Assembly: GCA_038209965.1 (NCBI GenBank)
Contig: JBBQXF010000041.1
Span: forward strand, 1 to 37,898
From: JALONO01 sp038209965
GTDB taxonomy: Bacteria; Bacteroidota; Bacteroidia; Cytophagales; Thermoflexibacteraceae
Length of the DNA stretch: 37,898 bases
Direction of reading: 5' to 3'
The notes beneath the pieces are model-generated. The model was not told where the DNA came from, searched no databases, and worked only from the letters and a program-made list of their open reading frames with translations. Both the position numbers and the translations under genes were made by a program. Numbering within the stretch: position 1 is the stretch's first letter; every line of letters begins with the position of its first letter. This document shows positions 24,045-32,463 of the stretch, in pieces.

Positions 24045-25232
24045 ATGAAAAATGAGCGATTGCTGCTACTGACCCTAGCTCTGGTTCAGTTTGCGCACAT
24101 CATGGATTTTATGATCCTGATGCCCCTTGGTCCACAGCTCATGCGCTTGTTCCGTGTCAATCCCCAACAATTTAGCCTCTTGGTGTCTTCCTACACTATT
24201 ACTGCGGGGATTTTTGGTTTTGCTGGAGCGTTTGTCATTGATCGGTTCGATCGCAAATACGCCCTAATGGCGATGTTCGGCTGTTTTGCCTTAGGTACCT
24301 TGGCCTGTGCGTTTGCCCCTAATTATCCCATTCTGCTTATCACTCGGAGTTTGACTGGTGCTTCGGGCGGGATGCTCGGCGCTATCATCTTGGCCATCGT
24401 GGCCGATGTCATCCCTCTTGAGCGACGCGCCTCGGCAATGGGCATTGTTACTTCAGGCTTTTCGGCTGCCTCGGTATTTGGGGTGCCCTTCGGGCTGTTC
24501 TTGGCCACCAAGGCTGGTTGGAATGCCCCTTTTCTGTTCTTGGGCGTGGCCAGTTTGGGCGTGGCAGGGTGCATTTGGGCGTTCATCCCGCCGGTGAACC
24601 GCCACTTGCACGCCGACCAACCGCGCCAACGGCCCCTGGAAATAATCACCAATGTGACCAGCAACCCCAACCAACTCCGGGCCTTGCTGTTCATGATGTT
24701 GCTCATGCTGGGCAATTTTACGGTCATCCCCTTCATCAGTCCCTATTTGGTGGCCAATGTTGGTTTTCCCGAGGACAAGTTGACCTACGTGTACCTGATC
24801 GGGGGAGCATTGACCATTTTTGCTTCCCCACTCATGGGGAAACTGGCCGACCGCTTTGGTCATTTCAAATCTTTCCGGTTTTTCATGTTGCTTTATCTGA
24901 TCCCGATCTTGGCCATTACCAATATGCCCGTTATCCCAATGGCACTGGTCTTAACGGTCACGGCTCTGTTCTTTGTCTTTGGCAGCGGGCGCATGATCCC
25001 GGCCATGACCATGATCTCGGCCACGGTCACTCCCGAAACGCGGGGCAGTTTCATGAGCCTCAACTCGTCCGTCCAACAGCTATCAGTGGGGGCGGCCTCG
25101 CTCATTGGCGGGTTTATTATTGCCAAAGGCCCCTCGGGCGAACTGTTGAATTATTCCTATGTTGGCATTCTGGCCGTTGTCACCAGCTTGGCCGCCATCG
25201 TGGTGTCGCGTGGGCTGATTGCCAAATCGTAG
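24045..25232 (+). CDS. MFS transporter, DHA1 drug-efflux type
   Basis: The 395-residue integral membrane protein shows about 12 hydrophobic helices, in two halves separated by a hydrophilic loop near 190-205. Major facilitator signatures are visible: the loop 2-3 motif as GAFVIDRFDRKYAL, the loop around RSLTGASGGMLGA in helix 4, and a second-half copy GKLADRFGHFKSFR. The length and the motif set fit proton-driven exporters of the DHA1 group, such as sugar or multidrug efflux proteins. The substrate cannot be inferred. No regulator adjoins it; a broken response regulator follows 24 bases later on the same strand. Confidence 0.9.
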   Translation: MKNERLLLLTLALVQFAHIMDFMILMPLGPQLMRLFRVNPQQFSLLVSSYTITAGIFGFAGAFVIDRFDRKYALMAMFGCFALGTLACAFAPNYPILLITRSLTGASGGMLGAIILAIVADVIPLERRASAMGIVTSGFSAASVFGVPFGLFLATKAGWNAPFLFLGVASLGVAGCIWAFIPPVNRHLHADQPRQRPLEIITNVTSNPNQLRALLFMMLLMLGNFTVIPFISPYLVANVGFPEDKLTYVYLIGGALTIFASPLMGKLADRFGHFKSFRFFMLLYLIPILAITNMPVIPMALVLTVTALFFVFGSGRMIPAMTMISATVTPETRGSFMSLNSSVQQLSVGAASLIGGFIIAKGPSGELLNYSYVGILAVVTSLAAIVVSRGLIAKS

Positions 25233-25256
25233 TTTAATCGGTGAACTCATCAATTT

Positions 25257-25639
25257 ATGCCATCCAACGGAACTCATTTATACAGCCTATTGATTATAGA
25301 GGACAACGTTATCAACATGATGGTGTTAAGTAAATACCTTGCCTCTACCAAGTATACACGGCCTTTAACGTGGTCGAAGCGCTTCAGCATTTATAAGCCT
25401 TTGACATTGACTGTTTGCTGATGGACATTGAGATTGGCGACCCTGAACTGGACGGAATAGGCCTTCTCCAACAAATCCGCGCGATACCTAGTTATGTGCA
25501 AGTATGTGCAATAGCCATCTCCTCGCACAAAGACGATGAATACGAGGCGCAGATCAAATCCGCTGGGTTCAATGCCTTTTTTTCCAAGCCAGTAGCCAGA
25601 GTCCCTTTGCTAGCAGAGATTGCCCGACTACTGAATTGA
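25257..25639 (+). pseudogene. Decayed response-regulator receiver domain
   Basis: The ATG at 25257 opens SLLIIEDNVINMMVLSKYLAS, the first strand and acidic pocket of a CheY-like receiver. The frame then shifts by one base near 25353 (a one-base deletion fits), continues YTAFNVVEALQHL, hits a TAA at 25394-25396, and resumes AFDIDCLLMDIEIGDPELDG, with the phosphoacceptor Asp in LLMDIE, then a Ser/Thr pair region (AIAISSH) and the conserved Lys in FFSKPV, ending at 25639. The frame from 25415 alone is a 74-residue remnant lacking the first acidic residues. It is a receiver-only protein of about 125 residues, inactivated by two lesions, and lies just before the PAS/DHp gene. Confidence 0.88.
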
Positions 25640-25721
25640 GCCTTTCTTATTGATTAACAACGTAATGTGCTCACCAGTTTTAGCAAGAGGTGCCCAAATG
25701 TTACCCTAACTGTTACCTGTC

Positions 25722-27446
25722 ATGGACCGTTTTGTTGAAGGGTTACTGCCCAACTGGCTTATCAATTCTGATAATTATTTCTTGACCGTCACCGATCTGG
25801 AGGGAAGACTGTTGTTTGGAAACCATTTTTTCAAAAAAAGTTTTTTTGATCACGAAAATGATTTTACCGACCAGGCTTTGGGCACTTTATTACATCCCGA
25901 TGACGTGGCCCTATACGCCCAAGCCGTCGTTATATGCCGGGCCGCCCCCAGTGCAGTCGTCCCGGTCCAACTTCGCCAACCGATCAAGCCCGGCGACCAG
26001 TCCGAGCGGACGCAGCAATGGGAGTTTTCATTGTTCACTGGCCCGCAAAACCAAGTATTGGGCATTCTGGGCGTTGGGCATGACATTACGGACGCCCATC
26101 GCGCGGAGCAGCAAAATATGGCCTTGGGCCAAAAGCTGGAGATCCTCATGGCCAATATTACGGATGGCTTTTACATGGTGGACCCCAACTGGACCTTGCT
26201 CATGGCCAATGCGGCCGCCGAAGTAATGTTTGGCACGCCGCTCCGGCAATACGTCGGGCGATCGCTCTGGGCCTTTTTTGATGATTCGGAGGCTTATCGC
26301 TACCCCAAGGAACTCAGGCGGGCCATGCAAGACAATGTAACCCTGCATTTTAACGATTACAGTCGCACAATGCACCGCTGGTTCGCCGCGACAGCCTATC
26401 CGACACCAGAGGGATTAATGGTTTTTTGTAAAGACCTGACCACTGAGCAACTGGCCCAACAACAGTTGCTCACTTCTGAAAATAAATTGCGCGCCATCTT
26501 GGACAGCACCTCGGACAGCAACGTGCTGATCAGTCCAAACTTCGAAATTCTCTCCTTCAACTCGGTGGCCCAGGCCGACGCCCGCCGCTATTGGCACCAA
26601 GAGCTGAAGGAGGGGGCATTGGTGAGCGACTATGTGCCCAAGGCAATCCGGAACCAATTTAAGAGTAGCTTCCGCCGGGCCGTCCAAGGCGAGACTGTGA
26701 ACACCGAAATTATGATCCAGCTTTCGCCCGGGGAAAGCTGGTGGTTTGAGGTCAAGTATTTCCCGGTTGTTGGCCATGACGGCAATTTCATCGGGGTCGC
26801 ATTCAATTCCACCAATATCGATAAACGCAAGCGGGCCGAGGCCGCCGCCGCACAAGCTACCCGCAAGCTGAATGCTGCTTACAACAGTGGCTTAGAAGCC
26901 AGATCGCTGATCGGCCCTGATGGCAAAATTTTGCATTTCAATGAACTAAGCGCTCAGTTGGTGCAGCGCTTTTTTGGTCGGCGGCCCCAGATTGGTGATG
27001 CAATGCTGGACTTCATTTTTCCCGAAAGCCAAGATCAGGTGCAGGATTTACTTACCGCCGCATTGGCAGGCGAGCCGAGCCAAACGGAGACCAGACTGAG
27101 CACTGTGCCCAAAATGTACCGCTGGTACCGCACAAGCTACTCCCCGGTGTATGACCAAGGGGCGATCATTGGTGTTTCTTATGTCGTACAGGACATCACT
27201 GCCGAAAAACGGAAAGAGAAAAGGATATTGGCCCAAAACCGCGCCCTCAGAAAAATTGCTTGGCAACAATCGCATGAAGTCCGGGGGCCACTGGCCAGTA
27301 TCATGGGCTTGGCCCAGCTCTTGCTGAACGATAAACAGGCCGATGAAACCATAAAAGCCGACTATTTGGCGCACTTGCTCAAGTCCACTACGGCACTGGA
27401 TATGGTCATCCGCCGGATTGTTCAGCAGGCCAACCAAATTATTTAG
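25722..27446 (+). CDS. Multi-PAS sensor protein ending in a HisKA (DHp) domain, no ATPase domain
   Basis: The 574-residue soluble protein has four PAS-like modules, at roughly 15-135, 138-250, 258-375 and 378-498, each closing with a PAC-type phrase such as GVGHDITDAHRAEQ, AFNSTNIDKRKRAEA or SYVVQDITAEKRKEK. A coiled linker leads to a dimerisation and phosphotransfer helix, QQSHEVRGPLASIMGLAQLL, with phosphoacceptor His at 518, then a second helix, and the protein stops. The HATPase catalytic domain (N, G1 and G2 boxes) is absent, and the 68 bases after the stop do not encode one. Such truncated sensors occur in Bacteroidota and must be phosphorylated by or signal through partners. It has no membrane segment, so it senses cytosolic cues. 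Confidence 0.85.
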   Translation: MDRFVEGLLPNWLINSDNYFLTVTDLEGRLLFGNHFFKKSFFDHENDFTDQALGTLLHPDDVALYAQAVVICRAAPSAVVPVQLRQPIKPGDQSERTQQWEFSLFTGPQNQVLGILGVGHDITDAHRAEQQNMALGQKLEILMANITDGFYMVDPNWTLLMANAAAEVMFGTPLRQYVGRSLWAFFDDSEAYRYPKELRRAMQDNVTLHFNDYSRTMHRWFAATAYPTPEGLMVFCKDLTTEQLAQQQLLTSENKLRAILDSTSDSNVLISPNFEILSFNSVAQADARRYWHQELKEGALVSDYVPKAIRNQFKSSFRRAVQGETVNTEIMIQLSPGESWWFEVKYFPVVGHDGNFIGVAFNSTNIDKRKRAEAAAAQATRKLNAAYNSGLEARSLIGPDGKILHFNELSAQLVQRFFGRRPQIGDAMLDFIFPESQDQVQDLLTAALAGEPSQTETRLSTVPKMYRWYRTSYSPVYDQGAIIGVSYVVQDITAEKRKEKRILAQNRALRKIAWQQSHEVRGPLASIMGLAQLLLNDKQADETIKADYLAHLLKSTTALDMVIRRIVQQANQII

Positions 27447-27514
27447 CCAATTTTTGCCGAACTTTGGCCCATTGTTCTGGCAAGCCCTGACTAGTTGCCA
27501 GTAGCCACAAAGCA

Positions 27515-28699
27515 ATGAGAAAACGGGATTTAATTTTTTTAAGGGACATTTTTTGGGTGACCTTAAGTGCTTTTGGCGGCCCTCAAGCCCATATTGCCCT
27601 GTTTTATGACGTGCTGGTGCACAAGCGGCGCTACCTCACCGAGGCTGAGATGATGGAGATCTACGCCCTTTGCCAAGTATTGCCCGGCCCTTCTTCCACC
27701 CAGACCATTACTGCCATTGGGTACCGGCGCGGTGGGGCCAAGCTCGCCCTGCTCACCTTGCTGGTCTGGACCATCCCCGCTTTTTTGGTGGTCACGGCCT
27801 TTGCGGTATTGGTCATTTACTTGGATCAAAACACCAATTTAACCGATTCGCTCCGCTTTGCCCGGTTTGTGCAGCCAATGGCCGTGGGCTTTGTGGCCTA
27901 CGCGGGCTGGCGCATCAGCACCAAACTGGTTCACACCTTGGATGGCGTGCTGATCATGCTTGCCTCGGCAGCTTTGGCCTTCTTTGTGCGCAGCCCTTTT
28001 GTATTCCCCATCCTGCTGGCCTGCGCGGGCGGGCTGACGGCTTTCAAATACCGCCACCAGCCCAAAGAGCAGAAAGAAAAATTCAAGATCAGTTGGCGGT
28101 ATTTTATTGTTTATGTGGCTATTTTTATTAGCGTTGCCGTTTTGGGCGGAGTGACCCGTTCTTTGCCAGTGCGGCTGTTGGAAAATTTTTATCGCAATGG
28201 CAGCCTGATTTTTGGGGGGGGGCAAGTACTGGTCCCTGTGCTCTACACCGAGTTTGTCGAGTTCAAGCGAAAGCGCTACCTTACCTCCGAGGAATTTCTG
28301 TCCGGCTACGCCGTGGTGCAGGCCCTGCCCGGCCCGGCATTTTCCTTTGCCAGCTATGTGGGCGGCCTGGCCATGCGCCACCACGGGCCTTGGGGCATTG
28401 TGCTGGGCAGCTTGGTGGCGGCCGTTGGCATCAACCTGCCCGGAATCCTGATGATTTTTTTTATGATCCAGTTTTGGGAACAGCTCAAGCGCTACCGGGG
28501 GGTGCGGGCCTCGCTGGAGGGCATAAATGCGGCCAGCTCGGGACTAGTTCTGGCTGCGGCCTTTCTGCTGTTCCAGCCCATAGCGGCTGAACCACACAAT
28601 TGGGCCATCATCGCGATCACATTCTGCCTCTTGATGTTCACCAAGATCCCGCCCCCCTTCATCATTGCGGCTGGTTTGGTAGCTGGACTGGTGATTTAA
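27515..28699 (+). CDS. chrA: Chromate-transporter (CHR) family membrane protein
   Basis: The 394-residue protein contains two CHR domains in tandem. The first has FGGPQAHIALF and QVLPGPSSTQTITAIGY; the second has FGGGQVLVPVLYTEF and QALPGPAFSFASYVGG. About 10-12 hydrophobic segments are separated by a hydrophilic joint near 180-195 (RHQPKEQKEKFK). This is the long-chain CHR form, about 390-400 residues, which in some bacteria expels chromate; many homologues have unknown substrates and need not confer resistance. No chrB regulator is adjacent. It stands alone, with convergent UDP-glucuronate decarboxylase downstream. Confidence 0.92.
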   Translation: MRKRDLIFLRDIFWVTLSAFGGPQAHIALFYDVLVHKRRYLTEAEMMEIYALCQVLPGPSSTQTITAIGYRRGGAKLALLTLLVWTIPAFLVVTAFAVLVIYLDQNTNLTDSLRFARFVQPMAVGFVAYAGWRISTKLVHTLDGVLIMLASAALAFFVRSPFVFPILLACAGGLTAFKYRHQPKEQKEKFKISWRYFIVYVAIFISVAVLGGVTRSLPVRLLENFYRNGSLIFGGGQVLVPVLYTEFVEFKRKRYLTSEEFLSGYAVVQALPGPAFSFASYVGGLAMRHHGPWGIVLGSLVAAVGINLPGILMIFFMIQFWEQLKRYRGVRASLEGINAASSGLVLAAAFLLFQPIAAEPHNWAIIAITFCLLMFTKIPPPFIIAAGLVAGLVI

Positions 28700-28714
28700 G
28701 CGGGTGAAGGGCAC

Positions 28715-28752
28715 AAAAAATGCGTGGCCCAACTTGAGTCGAGCCACGCATT
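28715..28752 (-). terminator. Rho-independent terminator of the UDP-glucuronate decarboxylase gene
   Basis: AATGCGTGGC (28719-28728) and GCCACGCATT (28743-28752) form a perfect 10-bp stem. On the minus strand it is followed by six T (A run at 28715-28720). It may slow plus-strand transcription from chrA too, but lacks a T run on that side. Confidence 0.85.
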
Positions 28753-28822
28753 GCTGTAAAACACTGCCGTTAGGGGGCAAAAGTCTCCAATAATTGCTTA
28801 ATACCACCGCAATCAACAGGGA

Positions 28823-29764
28823 CTACTTTTTCAAAATCTTGTTCCTAAAATACTCATAGGTGATTTTCAAGCCCTCGGCACGGCTCACTTTGGGTTCCCA
28901 GCCCAAAATGCTGCGCGCCTTGGTGATGTCCGGGCGGCGTTGTTTGGGATCATCTTGGGGCAATGGCCGATAAACGATTTTTTGGTCAGTGCCAGTCAAT
29001 TTGATGATCTCCTCCGCAAATTCCTTGATGGTAATCTCGCTCGGGTTGCCAATGTTCACCGGGTAAGCATAGTCGCTCATCAACAACCGATAGATGCCCT
29101 CGACCAAGTCATCGACATAGCAGAAAGAACGGGTTTGGCTACCATCACCAAACACGGTGATGTCCTCCCCACGCAATGCCTGGCTCATGAACGCGGGCAG
29201 GGCGCGGCCGTCGTCCAAGCGCATCCGTGGCCCATAAGTGTTGAAAATCCTGACCATCCGAGTTTCCACGCCGTGGAAAGTGTGGTAGGCCATGGTGATG
29301 GCTTCCAAGAAACGCTTGGCCTCGTCATACACGCCGCGTGGGCCAATGGTGTGGACGTTGCCCCAGTATTCTTCGGGTTGCGGATGTACGTCGGGGTCGC
29401 CATAAATCTCCGAGGTGGATGCCACCAAAATGCGGGCCTTCTTTTCCTTGGCCAATCCCATGAGGTTCATGGTGCCCACCGAACCCACTTTCATGGTTTG
29501 GATGGGCATTTTGAGGTAATCAATCGGGCTGGCCGGCGAGGCAAAGTGCATGATGTAGTGCAATTCGCCGGGAATGTGGACAAATTTGGTCACATCATGG
29601 TGATAATACTCAAAATTGGGCAAAGGAAACAGGTGCGCGATATTTTCCAGATTGCCAGTGAGCAGGTTGTCCATCGCGATCACGTGGAAACCTTCCTTGA
29701 TGAACCTGTCGCAGAGGTGGGAGCCCAAGAAGCCCGCCGCCCCGGTGATAAGAACTTTTTTCAT
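28823..29764 (-). CDS. uxs: UDP-glucuronate decarboxylase (UDP-xylose synthase)
   Basis: The 313-residue cytosolic enzyme is an extended SDR. It has the NAD loop TGAAGFLGSHL (G8, G11, G14), MHFASPASPIDYLKMPIQT, ATSTSEIYGDP-like VASTSEIYGDP, and the active-site YDEAKR (Y146, K150) after GPRG, then RIFNTYGPRM. These are the hallmarks of the UXS group, which turns UDP-glucuronate into UDP-xylose for surface polysaccharide. A terminator lies after it. It diverges from the SIS-domain gene, with about 130 bases between starts. No UDP-glucose dehydrogenase is in the window. Confidence 0.94.
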   Translation of the reverse strand: MKKVLITGAAGFLGSHLCDRFIKEGFHVIAMDNLLTGNLENIAHLFPLPNFEYYHHDVTKFVHIPGELHYIMHFASPASPIDYLKMPIQTMKVGSVGTMNLMGLAKEKKARILVASTSEIYGDPDVHPQPEEYWGNVHTIGPRGVYDEAKRFLEAITMAYHTFHGVETRMVRIFNTYGPRMRLDDGRALPAFMSQALRGEDITVFGDGSQTRSFCYVDDLVEGIYRLLMSDYAYPVNIGNPSEITIKEFAEEIIKLTGTDQKIVYRPLPQDDPKQRRPDITKARSILGWEPKVSRAEGLKITYEYFRNKILKK

Positions 29765-29871
29765 AATGTTTTGGGTGGTGAGGTGTCTCTGATTTTTTCA
29801 CCGGGGCTAAATTAGCGAAAATCTAGCGATATGCACGGCCTTGCCCACAATGACGGCTTTTTAAAAAACAC

Positions 29872-29879
29872 TACTTTTG
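29872..29879 (+). promoter_or_regulatory. Candidate -7 element of the SIS-domain gene
   Basis: TACTTTTG matches the consensus and ends 17 bases before the ATG at 29897. It lies inside the longer frame that could begin at 29831, which favours the shorter protein. No TTG box at normal spacing. Confidence 0.4.
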
Positions 29880-29896
29880 CCAAAAGACCAAGCCAC

Positions 29897-30697
29897 ATGA
29901 ACCCAATTCAAGATTATTTACAAAAATGCCAGCAAATACTTCGGACCGTCGCTGCGCAGGAAGCGCAAATCCAAACGGCCGCACGCTGGTTTGCCGACAG
30001 CATCTTGGCCGGGCGGATGGTCCACGTGTTCGGGTCGGGCCATAGCCGCATCATGGTCGAAGAAATGTGGCCCCGCTATGGTTCTTTTCCCGGTTTCAAC
30101 CCCATCGTGGAGCTCTCCCTCACCTTCCACAACTTGGTGGTGGGGGCCAACGGCCAGCGGCAAGCCATGTTCCTGGAAAATGTGCCCGGTTTGGCGGCCC
30201 GTATTTTGCGCAATTTCGACCTGTCCCGGCAAGATTCGGCCTTGATTATTTCTTCGTCGGGCACCAATGTTGTCCCGGTAGAAATGGCTGAAATCTTTCA
30301 ACAAACTGGCATTCAAACTGTTGGCTTACTGACGCAGCAACACTCGGAAAAAAGTGCCTCCAAACGGACGGATGGCAAAAAACTGGGCGATTTCAGCGAT
30401 TTGGTGCTCGACACCGGCGCTCCCGTGGGCGATGCAATGGTTTATCTGCCGGGCTTGGATACGCCCGTGGCGCCCGGATCCACCGTGGGCGGGGCGGCGC
30501 TGATCAACTGCCTCAAAGCCGAGATCGCCCGGCTGCTGATTGAGGCAGGCCGCCCGCCCAAGGTACTGGTGGCAGCGGCTATTACCGGGGCGCAGCGGGC
30601 CACTGAACTATTTGAGGCTGCCTATGACGAACACGCCCACCGGCTGGCCAAACTGTACGCCCACGTGGGCACGCCCTCGTATGTGAGCAAGGGCTAG
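29897..30697 (+). CDS. SIS-domain sugar isomerase-like protein
   Basis: The 266-residue protein starts at the ATG at 29897 (NPIQDYLQKC), a typical opening for the UPF0309/sugar isomerase-domain group. The phosphosugar-binding motifs are VHVFGSGHSRIM (about 40-52) and LIISSSGTN (about 115-123). Fold and length suggest a phosphosugar isomerase or deaminase-like activity on a ketose or aldose phosphate. The natural substrate is unknown. It is cytosolic. An in-frame ATG at 29831 gives an unlikely 22-residue extension that crosses the -7 element. It diverges from the UDP-xylose synthase gene, but nothing shows a shared pathway. Confidence 0.85.
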   Translation: MNPIQDYLQKCQQILRTVAAQEAQIQTAARWFADSILAGRMVHVFGSGHSRIMVEEMWPRYGSFPGFNPIVELSLTFHNLVVGANGQRQAMFLENVPGLAARILRNFDLSRQDSALIISSSGTNVVPVEMAEIFQQTGIQTVGLLTQQHSEKSASKRTDGKKLGDFSDLVLDTGAPVGDAMVYLPGLDTPVAPGSTVGGAALINCLKAEIARLLIEAGRPPKVLVAAAITGAQRATELFEAAYDEHAHRLAKLYAHVGTPSYVSKG

Positions 30698-31116
30698 CGG
30701 GCGGTCACACAAATTCTGGTTTTGGCTCGGCCAACCAAAGCTCGGATCACTGGCAAATGATGGGCATTTGATATCCGGGCCTTACTCGGCGTTGGGCCAA
30801 GTCCCGTTTGCGCTATGGCGTGGTGCGGCCGGGGCGGGAAACCGCTTGGCTTCCGGGAAAATTGCAAGGGCAACAAATTGAGCTGGATCATTTGGGCCGG
30901 GGTACTTTTCGCGCGGGGTGACCGCTGCATACTCACGGCGAATGATGCGAAGTGGACGTTCGCGAGCTTAACAGAGAAGTAGCCGGGAAGATTGAAAGAC
31001 GCCAAGAAAAAAGTGATGTTGGCAACTGGTCGGCTTTAGTCCCTTGATTTGTTCGGAATTATTTGGGTTGACTATTTTAGACCGCTAAGCATTTTATGGC
31101 ACTGGGAAGCTAACCT
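30698..31116. other. Gene-poor region, no coding sequence recognised
   Basis: About 420 bases follow the SIS gene. The left 300 bases are as GC-rich as genes, which hints at an old decayed coding region, but no frame on either strand gives a sequence I can place, and stop codons interrupt all plus frames. A 103-residue minus-strand frame (30694-31005) is rich in Pro, Arg and Ser and looks like chance. From about 31010 the sequence turns AT-rich and contains the promoter of the small gene. Confidence 0.45.
31048..31080 (+). promoter_or_regulatory. Candidate promoter of the 50-residue small gene
   Basis: TTTG at 31048-31051 and TATTTTAG at 31073-31080 are spaced 21 bases. The -7 box differs from TAnnTTTG at one base. 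The leader would be about 33 bases. Confidence 0.4.
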
Positions 31117-31269
31117 ATGATGTACTATCCTTATAACGTGGACAACGACTTCAAGAAATACAAATCCTTACAATACTTTGATAATCAATCGAGCAATTTT
31201 CAGTATCAAATTGGCCCAGACCAACAGTCAGCTACTTCGGCTGGCCGCCAGTGGCGCGAGGATTGGTAA
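31117..31269 (+). CDS. Candidate small protein, 50 residues, Tyr/Asn/Gln-rich
   Basis: An ATG-ATG start at 31117 opens a 50-codon frame ending TAA at 31267-31269. The product begins MMYYPYNVDNDFKKYKSLQY and ends SAGRQWREDW. It is unusually rich in Tyr, Asn, Gln and Asp, with two Trp near the end, and has no hydrophobic segment, so it is soluble and probably not a toxin of the membrane type. Support comes from the promoter-like pair upstream and a hairpin with a T run about 115 bases downstream. No family is recognised. It could still be the remnant end of a larger gene. Confidence 0.5.
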   Translation: MMYYPYNVDNDFKKYKSLQYFDNQSSNFQYQIGPDQQSATSAGRQWREDW

Positions 31270-31382
31270 CCTCACCTTTCTGGCGCAACGATTGCGTGTA
31301 TTTTTTTTGATAAAAATGAAATGTTATTTTCAAGAATAAATTTAAGTTGTTGCTTTAAGCACAAATACGATTGCGAGACCTT

Positions 31383-31429
31383 AAACTAATAGGTCTGAAA
31401 TTAGTTTTTTTGGCTAAAAAAACTAATTT
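31383..31429 (+). terminator. Competing hairpins / terminator
   Basis: AAACTAAT (31383-31390) can pair with ATTAGTTT (31400-31407), which is followed by T to make a terminator for plus-strand transcripts. The same central segment, as AAATTAGTTTTTTT (31398-31411), pairs perfectly over 14 bp with AAAAAAACTAATTT (31416-31429) across a GGCT loop. The two structures exclude each other. On the minus strand the second hairpin could terminate nothing obvious, since the SDR gene ends further right. Confidence 0.6.
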
Positions 31430-31494
31430 TTACATACTAATCCTAACAGCTAGCGGATTTAAGGGAATTAAATAAATTTTCGGATGAATCTGCT

Positions 31495-32286
31495 CTACAT
31501 CATTAGCGATCCCCCATTGATGTGCAGCACCTGCCCGGTGATATAACGGGAGGCCGGCCCCAAAAGGAACAGGATGGGTTCGGCAATCTCGGCTGGTTCG
31601 GCGATATAGCCCAAAGGCACCAGTTTGGCAAACTCGGCCAAGTTGACGCGGGTGGGGGCGGCTCCGGCCTGACCACCATGGCCAGTGCCACCCGATAGAA
31701 AGGCCGTGTTGACAGCCCCGGGGGCCACACAATTGACGCGAATCAGAGGTGCGTTCTCAGCGGCCAACGTACGGGTGAGGGAGCCGATGGCCGCTTTGGC
31801 CGCCGCGTAAGGCCCGTAGTTGGGGCGGCCAAGGTAGGCAATACCCGTTGACATGTTAACAATGGCCCCCGGTTTGCCACTTTTTTTCATCAAGGGCAGG
31901 GCGGCTTGGCAGGCCAAGTAAGTGCTGTGCAAGCTGCCGTCCATGGTTTCGCGCCAAGCCGTTTCGGTGTAGTTGGCCACCGCACCAAATTCGCGCAGGA
32001 AGCCCGCCAAGTTTACCAAGCATTCCAACCCGCCCCACTTGGTGGCCAAGTCGGCAAAGGCGGCATTGACCTGCCCGGATTGGGTTGCATCGGTTTCATA
32101 GACCAATACCCCGGCCGGCGGCGGCACTGCGGCAATGGACTGGGGCAAGTCGAGTACTGCCACTTCTAGTCCACTGGCGAGGGCAGCAGTTACCACGGCC
32201 CGGCCAATGCCGCCGCAGCCGCCCACTATGGCCAAGCGTGCGCCAGCTGGCGGGGCAAGGCGCAGATCAGGCGATTGTTGCATCAT
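31495..32286 (-). CDS. Short-chain dehydrogenase/reductase, FabG-like
   Basis: The 263-residue protein is a classical SDR with GGCGGIG cofactor loop at 22-28, a Asp after the second strand (AVLDLP, favouring NAD), NLAG near 92, the Ser in IVNMSTG and catalytic YAAAK at 160-164. The C-terminus has the usual YITGQVLHINGG. It has no signal or membrane segment. Two ATG codons at 32286 and 32283 give alternative starts. The likely reaction is oxidation or reduction of a small alcohol or acyl carbonyl; nothing nearby fixes the substrate. The Fe-S oxidoreductase gene lies upstream on the same strand, but 177 bases separate them. Confidence 0.88.
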   Translation of the reverse strand: MMQQSPDLRLAPPAGARLAIVGGCGGIGRAVVTAALASGLEVAVLDLPQSIAAVPPPAGVLVYETDATQSGQVNAAFADLATKWGGLECLVNLAGFLREFGAVANYTETAWRETMDGSLHSTYLACQAALPLMKKSGKPGAIVNMSTGIAYLGRPNYGPYAAAKAAIGSLTRTLAAENAPLIRVNCVAPGAVNTAFLSGGTGHGGQAGAAPTRVNLAEFAKLVPLGYIAEPAEIAEPILFLLGPASRYITGQVLHINGGSLMM

Positions 32287-32463
32287 AAAACGAGCTGAAC
32301 ATAAAAATGAGTAGGAGGTATAATTAGATTTATATTATTGATTTTCAATGCTTTAATTTCTTAATTATTGGAAATCCAACTCTTTTGGATACAGGGGAGC
32401 CAAACTGGTCTGCTGTCTACTGTTGGTGGTTCGCAAGCCGGTTTACCATCTCGGCCCCCCAAC

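Noticed and set aside
28940..29815. 291-residue plus-strand frame
   Set aside because: Shadow of the UDP-glucuronate decarboxylase gene, with no motif of its own.
30694..31005. 103-residue minus-strand frame
   Set aside because: Pro/Arg/Ser-rich, overlaps the SIS gene stop and has no support from motif, promoter or context.
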